Below are positions 1-6,416 of a DNA stretch of 25,919 nucleotides, piece after piece (the stretch's first letter is position 1; each line of letters begins with the position of its first letter). The stretch comes from Actinomycetota bacterium (GTDB taxonomy: Bacteria > Actinomycetota > Acidimicrobiia > Acidimicrobiales > CADCSY01). Below the pieces are notes generated by a model that was not told the origin of the DNA, ran no database searches, and saw only the letters and a list, made by a program, of their open reading frames with translations. Position numbers and translations under genes: made by a program. The stretch lies in contig JAHWJR010000008.1 in NCBI GenBank assembly GCA_019348335.1, positions 1-25,919 of the forward strand, in the 5' to 3' direction.

Positions 1-216
1 CACCTGTTCGCCATGCTCCCGGACGTGGTCTTCAACGCCGGCGTCGCCCACGAGCGGTGGATGGACGTGTTCCTCGGGCACATCAGCAGCCATTTCGTGC
101 CCGGGCGCAACCTGACCTGGTACGTGGTCTTCCTGGCCTGCCTCGCCGCCTACCTGGCCGCGGTCCTCCACGTCGGTGAGCGACGGGACGGCGCCGGGGA
201 GGCGCCTGGACCCTGA
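1..216 (+). CDS. C-terminal end of a membrane protein (truncated by window edge)
   Basis: The reading frame is open from base 1 and ends at TGA 214-216, so only the last 71 codons are present. The visible part has an aromatic, hydrophobic stretch near the start, a conserved-looking segment (GHISSHFVPGRNLTWYVVF) and a clear membrane helix (about WYVVFLACLAAYLAAVLHV) followed by a short charged cytoplasmic-type tail. An ATG at 13 lies inside the frame and is probably not the true start. I do not recognise the family from this fragment. It converges on the DUF305 gene with 18 bases between the two stop codons, and no hairpin terminator is visible there. Confidence 0.55.
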   Translation, partial: HLFAMLPDVVFNAGVAHERWMDVFLGHISSHFVPGRNLTWYVVFLACLAAYLAAVLHVGERRDGAGEAPGP

Positions 217-234
217 TCGTCCCCGGAGGGTTGC

Positions 235-825
235 TCAGGCGTCGAGGAGGGCGTCGATCTCCTCGATCTCGGCGCGCTGGGTGTCGATGATCTCCTGGGC
301 CAGCTGCTTGGCCTCGGGGGACTCCCCCTTGCTCAGCTCCTCCTCGGCCATGGCCACCGCCCCGAGGTGGTGCTCGCGCATCCCGCTCAGGAACAGGCGG
401 TCGAACTCCTCGCCCGACGCCGACTCGAGCCGCTCCATGGCTTGGTCGCTCATCATCCCCATCTCGCCCATGTCCATGTCGCCCATGTCCATGTCGCCGT
501 GGTCCATGCCCTCGTCCATGGGGCGGCCCCACTCCTCGAGCCAGCTCCCCATGAGGTCGATCTCCGGCTGCTGGGCGGCTCGGATGCGCTCGGCGAGCTC
601 GCGGACCTGGGGGGCGGAGGCACGGTCGTCGGCCAGATCGGCCATCTCCACGGCCTGGGCGTGGTGCGGGATCATCCCCTGGGCGAAGGCGATGTCGGCG
701 TCGTTGAACGCGGCAGCGCCGGATTGCTCCCCGTGCTCACCGCCATGCCCCTCGTCTCCTCCACCGCAAGCGGTCGGCAGGACGGCGAGGGCGGCGACGA
801 CCAGGATCGGGCTGAGGCGACGCAT
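235..825 (-). CDS. DUF305 family lipoprotein, Met/His-rich
   Basis: This 196-residue protein begins with a lipoprotein signal peptide (MRRLSPILVVAALAVLPTAC, lipobox LPTAC with Cys20), so it should be anchored outside the membrane. Two ferritin-like DUF305 halves follow, each with the family signature: FAQGMIPHHAQAVEMA and FLSGMREHHLGAVAMA. Between them is a methionine/aspartate/histidine-rich linker (DHGDMDMGDMDMGEMGMM). DUF305 proteins are often found near copper handling genes, and Met-rich linkers bind Cu(I), so copper binding is a reasonable inference that the visible neighbours do not confirm. The start was chosen because ATG 825 follows a strong GGAGG (831-835) and gives a proper signal peptide. 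The frame stays open further upstream but that part has no signal. A TACCTT box (complement of 885-890) could be the -10. Confidence 0.9.
   Translation of the reverse strand: MRRLSPILVVAALAVLPTACGGGDEGHGGEHGEQSGAAAFNDADIAFAQGMIPHHAQAVEMADLADDRASAPQVRELAERIRAAQQPEIDLMGSWLEEWGRPMDEGMDHGDMDMGDMDMGEMGMMSDQAMERLESASGEEFDRLFLSGMREHHLGAVAMAEEELSKGESPEAKQLAQEIIDTQRAEIEEIDALLDA
466..495. repeat. Perfect 15-bp tandem duplication inside the DUF305 gene
   Basis: The unit GCCCATGTCCATGTC occurs twice head to tail at 466-480 and 481-495. It encodes the repeated DMDMG of the methionine-rich linker on the minus strand, so unit number can vary in frame without disrupting the gene. Confidence 0.9.
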
Positions 826-877
826 GGAGACCTCCGGGGGGGGGCTGGACGCCGGCGGGTGAGCGGCGCGGTCGAGT

Positions 878-1870
878 GTGGGCAAAGGTACTGCAGTGAT
901 CACCACCGCCGCCGTCGTGTTGACCGGCGCCGCCATCGTCGCCGCCTCGGTGCGGCGGAGGTCCCGGTTGTCGGGGCGCGTCAGATGGTCTCCGCCCGCC
1001 GGGAGCTCGCAGCGGCCCGCCTTGGCCGTCCGCTCCGTAGGCCAGGGCACGCCGACGACGATGCTGCTCCATGGCATGTTCGCCTCGGGCCGCTACTGGG
1101 GTGCCGCCTACGACGGTCTGGCCGACCACGGGGCTCTCGTCGTGCCCGACCTCGCCGGCTTCGGGCGCTCCGTTGCGACAGACACCGGCTTCAGCCCCGA
1201 CGACCACGCCGATCTGGTGGCTCGCACGATCCGCCAGGCCGGCGCCGGCGCACAGCCGCTGGTGGTGGGCGCGCACTCGCTCGGGTGCCTCGTCGCCGTG
1301 CACCTGGCTCGGCGCCACCCTGACCTGGTGGCCGGCATCGTCGCCTTCTCGCCCCCCCTGTACCGGGACGAGGCCTCGGCCCGCCGCCACCTCGCCCGGG
1401 CCAACGCCCTGGTCGGGCTGTTCGTGCTCAGCCCGGCGGTGTCCGAGGCGGTGTGCGCCTGGATGTGCGCCCATCCCGAGGGTGCCGCCCGGATCGGGCG
1501 GTGGGCCCGCCCGGACCTGCCGGAGCCTCTGGCCGAGGACCGCTTCCAGCACACCTACCGGTCGTACTCCCAGACGCTGGCCCAGGTGGTGGTCTCGGCC
1601 GGCGCGGCGGCCGAGGTGGGCCAGCTGGCGGTGCCGGTCCACTTGGTGGCCGGTGCCGGCGACACCCTCCTCGACCACGCCTTCCTGGCTGAGCTGGCCG
1701 AGCGCCATCCCCACGTGCGCCTCTCGGTGTGGCCCCAGTCCGAGCACGAGCTCCCGCTGACCGCTTCCGATCGCTGCGTGGCAGCCATCCGTCAACTGCG
1801 TGACCGGGTCGTGCCAGCGCCACGTCCGGCGTTTGACCGGGGCGATGCCCCGGGCACAGGCCAGGAGTGA
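878..1870 (+). CDS. Alpha/beta hydrolase, membrane-anchored N-terminus
   Basis: A 330-residue alpha/beta-hydrolase. A hydrophobic N-terminal helix (about residues 7-24) followed by RRR suggests an inner-membrane anchor or uncleaved signal. The oxyanion region is LLHGM (63-67). The nucleophile elbow is AHSLG with Ser134, where the usual first Gly of GxSxG is Ala. The acid is probably Asp262 (AGAGDT) and the catalytic His290 (SEHELP). A lid-like insertion between about residues 165 and 235 would set the substrate, which cannot be named. Start is GTG 878; GTG 896 is an alternative that shortens the N-terminus by six residues. It diverges from the DUF305 gene by 52 bases and overlaps the next gene by 4 bases (GTGA), so the two are very likely co-translated. 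Confidence 0.85.
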   Translation: MGKGTAVITTAAVVLTGAAIVAASVRRRSRLSGRVRWSPPAGSSQRPALAVRSVGQGTPTTMLLHGMFASGRYWGAAYDGLADHGALVVPDLAGFGRSVATDTGFSPDDHADLVARTIRQAGAGAQPLVVGAHSLGCLVAVHLARRHPDLVAGIVAFSPPLYRDEASARRHLARANALVGLFVLSPAVSEAVCAWMCAHPEGAARIGRWARPDLPEPLAEDRFQHTYRSYSQTLAQVVVSAGAAAEVGQLAVPVHLVAGAGDTLLDHAFLAELAERHPHVRLSVWPQSEHELPLTASDRCVAAIRQLRDRVVPAPRPAFDRGDAPGTGQE

Positions 1871-2145
1871 GCCAGATCAACATCACCGCCATGGACCCCG
1901 GGCGCTTCGGCGTCGAGCTCAGTGAGGGGCCCGACACGACCAACCACGAGGTACGCGTTCCGGAGACGCTGCTCGACGATCTCGGCGTCGCCGGCGTCGA
2001 CCCCGAGGTCGTCGTACGAGAGTCGATGGAGTTCCTCCTCGAGCGTGAGCCGGCGTCGAGCATCCTCCCTGCCTTCTCACTCGACGACATCCCCCGGTAC
2101 TTCCCCGAGTACAAGGACGAGCTGAAGGCCCGTTTGGCCGGCTGA
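1867..2145 (+). CDS. Small conserved-looking protein of unknown function
   Basis: A 92-residue protein whose GTG start overlaps the hydrolase stop (GTGA at 1867-1870), the standard sign of translational coupling. It is soluble and acidic and has no membrane segment or cysteine. The sequence has a beta-rich first half (about residues 3-31, ending EVRVPETLLDDLG), a short helix containing EVVVRESMEFLLERE, and a C-terminal part with FSLDDIPRYFPEYKDELKARL. I do not recognise a named family. The coupling to an alpha/beta-hydrolase is the only hint at a role. Confidence 0.75.
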   Translation: MSQINITAMDPGRFGVELSEGPDTTNHEVRVPETLLDDLGVAGVDPEVVVRESMEFLLEREPASSILPAFSLDDIPRYFPEYKDELKARLAG

Positions 2146-2159
2146 GCGGGGCCGGCGGG

Positions 2160-3614
2160 GTGTCACCCCGTCGCCACGCCGGGTACGTCGCGCGCGTGGG
2201 CCACTCGGAAGACCAACCCGAGGAGTTCCCTTACCGCGACCGGGCCCACGCCGGCCAGGTGCTGGCGGAGCGGCTCCGGCACTACGCGGGCCGCGCGGAC
2301 CTGATCGTGCTGGCCCTACCCCGTGGGGGCGTCCCCGTGGGCCATGAGGTGGCGCTGGCCCTTCAGGCGCCCCTCGACGTGTTCGTCGTCCGCAAGCTGG
2401 GCGTCCCCGGCCACGAGGAGCTGGCCATGGGCGCCATCGCCAGCGGCGGCGTGCGGGTGATCAACGACGCCGCACTGGCCGGCCTGGGGATCGACGAGGA
2501 GACCATCGACGCCGTGGCCCGCCGCGAACAAGTGGAGCTGGACCGCCGGGAGCAGCGCTACCGCCACGGGCGGCCCCCGCCCGATGTGGCCGGCAAGGTG
2601 GCCATCCTGGTCGACGACGGGTTGGCCACCGGCGCCACCATGCGCGCCGCGGTGGCCGCCCTGCGCCGCCACCGACCGAGCCGCATCGTCGTCGCCGTAC
2701 CGGCGGCGGCGAGGCCCACGTGCGACCACCTGGCCGGGGAGGTCGACGAGATCGTGGCCGCCGCCACCCCCAGCCCGTTTCGCGCCGTGGGCCTGTCCTA
2801 CCTGGACTTCTCCCAGACCAGCGACGACGAGGTCCGCCGCCTCCTCGAGGCCTCGTGGGCAACTGGTCAGGCGGCCGGCGGCGAGTCGACGGCGGGCCAC
2901 GGCCACGTGGGCCAGGAGGCCCACTGCGACCTCGAGCTGACCATCCCCCTCGCCGGGGCGGCCGCCGGGGTCGCCTTGGAGGCCGGTCTGGTGGTACCCC
3001 GCCAGGCCAGGGGAGTGGTGCTGTTCGCCCACGGCAGCGGCAGCAGCCGGCACAGCCCCCGCAACCGGAAGGTGGCGGCCGTCCTCCAGGAAGCCGGCAT
3101 GGCCACACTGCTGGCCGATCTGCTCACCGCCGACGAGGAACAGCTCGACCTGCGCACCCGCCATCTGCGCTTCGACATCGGGCTGCTCGCCGACCGCCTG
3201 GCCGCCCTGGCCGACTGGCTGGCGGCCGACGAACGCACGGCTGCGCTCCCCCTCGGTCTGTTCGGGGCGAGCACCGGTGCCGGCGCTGCGCTGGTCGCTG
3301 CCGCCCACCGCCCGGCGACGGTGGCGGCGGTGGTGTCGCGGGGCGGCCGTCCCGACCTCGCCGGACCGGCGCTGGCCTCGGTGCGGGCACCCACCCTGTT
3401 GATCGTGGGCGCGCTCGACGCCGAGGTGCTGGAGCTCAACCGGTGGGCCCTCGACCGGCTGACCCAACTCGAGCAGGCCGGCGAGGACCGGCGCTTGGAG
3501 GTGGTGCCCGGCGCCGGCCACCTGTTCGAGGAGGCGGGCACCCTCGAGCAGGTGGCCTCCCTGGCCTGTTCCTGGTTCGACCGCCACCTCGGTGGCCCGG
3601 CGGCCGGAAGCTAA
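2160..3614 (+). CDS. Phosphoribosyltransferase fused to a dienelactone-hydrolase-like domain
   Basis: A 484-residue two-domain protein. Residues about 22-230 form a type I phosphoribosyltransferase fold: LALPRGGVPVGHEVA (52-66), VRKLGVPGHEELAMGA (77-92) and the PRPP-binding loop VDDGLATGAT (151-160) with its two acidic residues. After a Gly/His-rich linker, residues about 255-484 form an alpha/beta-hydrolase: oxyanion HGSGSSRHS (291-299), nucleophile GASTG with Ser371, acid Asp420 and His454 (GAGHLF). This fusion architecture recurs in bacteria, but its reaction is not settled to my knowledge. The start is uncertain: GTG 2160 and GTG 2196 are both possible and neither has a clear ribosome-binding site. 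Its TAA stop shares bases with the TAG stop of the converging gene. Confidence 0.85.
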   Translation: MSPRRHAGYVARVGHSEDQPEEFPYRDRAHAGQVLAERLRHYAGRADLIVLALPRGGVPVGHEVALALQAPLDVFVVRKLGVPGHEELAMGAIASGGVRVINDAALAGLGIDEETIDAVARREQVELDRREQRYRHGRPPPDVAGKVAILVDDGLATGATMRAAVAALRRHRPSRIVVAVPAAARPTCDHLAGEVDEIVAAATPSPFRAVGLSYLDFSQTSDDEVRRLLEASWATGQAAGGESTAGHGHVGQEAHCDLELTIPLAGAAAGVALEAGLVVPRQARGVVLFAHGSGSSRHSPRNRKVAAVLQEAGMATLLADLLTADEEQLDLRTRHLRFDIGLLADRLAALADWLAADERTAALPLGLFGASTGAGAALVAAAHRPATVAAVVSRGGRPDLAGPALASVRAPTLLIVGALDAEVLELNRWALDRLTQLEQAGEDRRLEVVPGAGHLFEEAGTLEQVASLACSWFDRHLGGPAAGS

Positions 3615-4075
3615 GAACGGTCGGCGAGGCGGTGCTCCACGGCGCCCAGCACGGCGCCGAACACGACGTGCACCGCAACCATGGTGCGTTGGCGGTCGGA
3701 CCGGTCTCCCTCGGGCGGAGGCAGGACCCCCAGGCGGGGGATCCATCCCCGGTAGCTCAACGCCCACACCCCCATGGCGAACCCCGTCCCCTGGACCACG
3801 GTGGGCACGGGGAGGCGCAGCGCCCGGTGGAGGAGGGCGAAGGCGGCGCCGCTCCCCATCCCGAAGCCCAGGTGGACGAGGGATGCGGCGAGATTCTGCT
3901 CGGGCTCGGAGAGGGTGGTCCCGGTCTCCTCCTGCGCCTCCTCCACCACCCGCTCGGGCGGCTGGGTGCCCATGGAGCCCTGACGCTGGGCGAACAGCAT
4001 GGGAACGCTCATGGCCCCGGTGGCCACCGCACCCGCTACTGCGCCCTCCAGCACCGTCCGCATCGTCTGCTGCAT
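3611..4075 (-). CDS. Small polytopic membrane protein, YagU/DUF1440-like
   Basis: A 154-residue protein with about four hydrophobic stretches (roughly residues 8-27, 66-84, 94-110 and 131-148). The segments GFGMGSGAAFALLHR and GWIPRLGVLPPPEGDR resemble the YagU/DUF1440 group of inner-membrane proteins of unknown function, but this is from memory of the pattern and tentative. The N-terminal helix is glycine/alanine-rich (LEGAVAGAVATGAM). The gene starts at ATG 4075 and diverges from the glutamate ligase gene. Its stop at 3611-3613 overlaps the stop of the converging fusion gene. Confidence 0.7.
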   Translation of the reverse strand: MQQTMRTVLEGAVAGAVATGAMSVPMLFAQRQGSMGTQPPERVVEEAQEETGTTLSEPEQNLAASLVHLGFGMGSGAAFALLHRALRLPVPTVVQGTGFAMGVWALSYRGWIPRLGVLPPPEGDRSDRQRTMVAVHVVFGAVLGAVEHRLADRS

Positions 4076-4085
4076 CGGTTGGCGT

Positions 4086-4125
4086 TACCCTCGGTCGCCT
4101 CCGAGCAGACCGGGAGGCGGACATC
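4086..4125 (+). promoter_or_regulatory. Putative -10 box, Shine-Dalgarno and ATC start of the glutamate ligase gene
   Basis: TACCCT (4086-4091) fits the actinobacterial TANNNT -10 pattern. A good Shine-Dalgarno GGGAGG (4112-4117) follows, then five bases (CGGAC) and ATC at 4123-4125. The 47-base gap between the divergent genes leaves room for exactly this arrangement. No ATG, GTG or TTG in this frame lies between 4075 and 4170. Confidence 0.5.
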
Positions 4126-5271
4126 GGCATCGAGTTCAATGCCTCGCAACGCTCCAGCCTGGGCATCGAGATGGAGCTCCAGATCGTCGACGCCCGGACC
4201 CGGGAGCTCAAGAGCGCGGGGTCGCAGCTCCTGGCGCTCATGGGCCGGGGCCACCCCGACGGTGCCCACCCCAAGGCCAAGCACGAGTTGTTCGAGTCGA
4301 CGGTGGAGATCATCACCGGGATCTGCGGCGACGTGGCCGAGGCCCGCGCCGATCTCCAGGCGACCTTGACCGAGCTGACCACCCATGCCGAGGAGCACGG
4401 GCTGGCCGTGCTGTGCTCGGGGAGCCACCCGTTCAGCCACTGGGCCGCCCAGGAGATCAGCCCTGATCCTCGGTACCACAAGCTCGTGGCCGAGATGCAG
4501 TGGCTGGCCCGCCGGCTCCAGATCTTCGGCATCCACGTCCACGTGGGCGTCCGCTCGGCGGAGAAGGCCATCGCCATCGCCAACGCCCTCACCACCTACA
4601 TCCCCCATCTGCTGGCCCTGTCGGCCTCCAGTCCCTACTGGCTGGGCAAGGACACGGGCCTCGCCTCCAGCCGCTCCAAGGTGTTCGAGTCGCTCCCCAC
4701 CGCCGGCCTGCCCCATCGTCTCGCCGACTGGACCGAGTTCGAGGAGTTCATGGGGACCCTGCTGCGCTCCAAGGCCATCGCCTCCATCCGAGAGGTCTGG
4801 TGGGACATCCGACCTCATCCCGACTTCGGTACGGTGGAGCTGCGCATCTGCGATGGCCTGCCCCGGTTGACCGAGGTGGCGAGCGTGGCGGCGTTGAGCC
4901 AGTGCCTGGTCGACTGGATGGACGACCGGTACGACCGTGGTCTGGCCCTGCCGGTCCCCAAGGCGTGGGTCCTGCGGGAGAACAAGTGGAAAGCGGCGCG
5001 TTACGGGATGGAGGCCGAGATCATCGTGGACGAGCTCGGGGCGTTGCGCCCCATCCGCACCGCCGTGGCCGACCTCGTCGAGGAGCTGGCCCCGGTGGGG
5101 CGGCGCCTGGGTTGTGAGAAGGAGCTGTTGCGCACCCTCGAGGTGGTCGACGAAGGGCCGAGCTACGTCCGCCAGCGGGCAGTGGTGGCCGCCGGCGGCA
5201 GCCTCGTCGACGTGGTCGACGCCCTGGTCCGCGAGCTGCGCACCGACTGCCCGGTGCGCCAGGATCGCTGA
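4123..5271 (+). CDS. YbdK-family carboxylate-amine ligase (glutamate-cysteine ligase 2 type)
   Basis: A protein of about 382 residues of the GCS2/YbdK family, which forms a gamma-glutamyl amide from glutamate and an amine using ATP. Family signatures: the N-terminal metal/ATP motif SLGIEMELQIVD (12-23 if ATC is the start), GSHPFSHW, the HVHVGV motif in the middle, WWDIRPHPDFGTVELRICD and ENKWKAARYG. Family members normally start just before an IEF segment, which here is encoded directly after ATC 4123. Starting instead at the first ATG (4171) would remove the conserved first Glu of GIEMEL. I therefore annotate a rare ATC start preceded by GGGAGG. The next gene begins one base after the stop, so the two form an operon. 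The amine substrate is unknown; this is separate from the egtA ligase further on. Confidence 0.85.
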   Translation: MGIEFNASQRSSLGIEMELQIVDARTRELKSAGSQLLALMGRGHPDGAHPKAKHELFESTVEIITGICGDVAEARADLQATLTELTTHAEEHGLAVLCSGSHPFSHWAAQEISPDPRYHKLVAEMQWLARRLQIFGIHVHVGVRSAEKAIAIANALTTYIPHLLALSASSPYWLGKDTGLASSRSKVFESLPTAGLPHRLADWTEFEEFMGTLLRSKAIASIREVWWDIRPHPDFGTVELRICDGLPRLTEVASVAALSQCLVDWMDDRYDRGLALPVPKAWVLRENKWKAARYGMEAEIIVDELGALRPIRTAVADLVEELAPVGRRLGCEKELLRTLEVVDEGPSYVRQRAVVAAGGSLVDVVDALVRELRTDCPVRQDR

Positions 5272-5272
5272 C

Positions 5273-6025
5273 ATGGGCTCCTCCGACCTGCCGCTCGTCG
5301 CCATCCCCGCCGCTCACCTCCAGCCCGGCCAGGTCCAGGGCTGGGGCTCCGGCGCCTTCGCCTCCGGCGACGGCTACGTGGCTGCCCTGCGCCGGGCCGG
5401 CGCCCGCCCGGTGATCCTCCCCGGCCCCGACCCGGACCCGCCGCAGGACGTTCTGGCCCCGTTCGCCGGGTTGCTCCTGGCCGGCGGTGGCGACCTCGAC
5501 CCCTCGCGCTACGGCGAGCCCGCCGACGAGCGTGTGTACGGCATCGACGCCGACCGCGACGAGCTCGAGTTGGGCCTGGTCACCGCCGCCCTCGAGCAGG
5601 GCATGCCCGTCCTGGCCATCTGCCGGGGCGCCCAGGTCGTCAACGTGGTCCACGGAGGGACCCTGTACCAGCACCTGCCCGAACCCCTGGGCCGGGGCGC
5701 CCACGGCGACCCCACCGGGGGCGTGCTGGTCACCCACGGGGTGCAGGTGGCCGAGGGCAGCCGGCTGGCCGCCGTGGTCGGCGGGCACCGCGTGGCGCGG
5801 TGCACATCGATCCACCACCAGGGGATCGACCGGGTGGGCAAGGGCCTGGTGGCGGTGGGCTGGAGCGACGACGGCCTGGTGGAGGCGGTGGAACCAGCCG
5901 GCGGCGACGCGTGGATGGTGGCGGTCCAGTGGCACCCCGAGGTGACCGCCGGCGACGACCCCGTCCAGCAGTCGCTGTTCGACGCCTTCACCTCCGAGGT
6001 CCGCCGGTCGGCCGCCCTCGTGTGA
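5273..6025 (+). CDS. Class I glutamine amidotransferase-like gamma-glutamyl hydrolase (peptidase C26)
   Basis: A 250-residue enzyme of the PuuD/C26 group, which cleaves gamma-glutamyl amide bonds. The catalytic triad is visible: Cys117 in AICRGAQ, His221 and Glu223 in QWHPE. The LLLAGGGDLDPSRYGE segment (67-82) and IHHQGID (180-186) are typical of the family. ATG 5273 begins one base after the ligase stop, and the following small gene begins two bases after this stop. The pair therefore places a gamma-glutamyl-forming and a gamma-glutamyl-cleaving enzyme in one transcript. In the known Puu pathway such steps bracket polyamine breakdown; whether that applies here is inference, since no amine oxidase or aldehyde dehydrogenase is in the window. 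Confidence 0.9.
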   Translation: MGSSDLPLVAIPAAHLQPGQVQGWGSGAFASGDGYVAALRRAGARPVILPGPDPDPPQDVLAPFAGLLLAGGGDLDPSRYGEPADERVYGIDADRDELELGLVTAALEQGMPVLAICRGAQVVNVVHGGTLYQHLPEPLGRGAHGDPTGGVLVTHGVQVAEGSRLAAVVGGHRVARCTSIHHQGIDRVGKGLVAVGWSDDGLVEAVEPAGGDAWMVAVQWHPEVTAGDDPVQQSLFDAFTSEVRRSAALV

Positions 6026-6027
6026 CC

Positions 6028-6381
6028 ATGGTCACCGACGAGGTCGTCTCCGCCTTCGTTGCCCGGGTCCCCGCCCCCGGCCATCCGTCCCTGCAGGTCG
6101 AGGATGACGCCCTGGTTGTCGACGGTTGGTGGCCGGCCGCCCTGTGGCTGGGACGGGAGGCGTGCCTGGTTCGGGTCGACGAGAGCCCGGGCGAGGCCGT
6201 CGCCGCCCAGCTGGCCGAGGCGCTGGCAGCTCAGGGGATGGTGGTCGTCGACGCCGATCTCGACGCGCCGGTCGAGGCCATCACCATGCAACGCCTCGGG
6301 CTCATCGGCGCCCGCTGGCAGTTGTGGGCCGCCGACGAGGCTGCCGCCCGAGCGGCGGTCGCCGGCGCCGCCACCGGGTGA
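6028..6381 (+). CDS. Small protein of unknown function at end of gamma-glutamyl operon
   Basis: A 117-residue soluble protein that starts two bases after the C26 hydrolase stop (ATG 6028; the next codon is GTC). It alternates short strands (LQVEDDALVVDGWW, CLVRVDE, GMVVVDADLD) with Ala-rich helices (EAVAAQLAEALAAQG, ADEAAARAAVAGA). No cysteine-metal motif, signal peptide or membrane helix is visible. I do not recognise the family. Its position makes it part of the ligase-hydrolase operon. It converges on the penicillin-binding protein gene with a 35-base gap. Confidence 0.7.
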   Translation: MVTDEVVSAFVARVPAPGHPSLQVEDDALVVDGWWPAALWLGREACLVRVDESPGEAVAAQLAEALAAQGMVVVDADLDAPVEAITMQRLGLIGARWQLWAADEAAARAAVAGAATG

Positions 6382-6416
6382 CGCTCGCCCGGCACCGACC
6401 GGACCACCGCCGGCGG

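Noticed and set aside
93..98. Cues for CRISPR, tRNA or mobile elements anywhere in the window
   Set aside because: No spaced direct repeats, no tRNA cloverleaf or CCA-ended arm, and no transposase or integrase motif were found when reading both strands.
3592..4122. Upstream extension of the glutamate ligase to a start at 3592
   Set aside because: It would run antisense through the whole 154-residue membrane protein gene and encode Arg/Pro-rich sequence without homology to the family.
2316..4595. 759-codon open frame on the minus strand
   Set aside because: It overlaps three well-supported genes and its translation is low-complexity with no domain; long antisense frames are expected in DNA this rich in GC.
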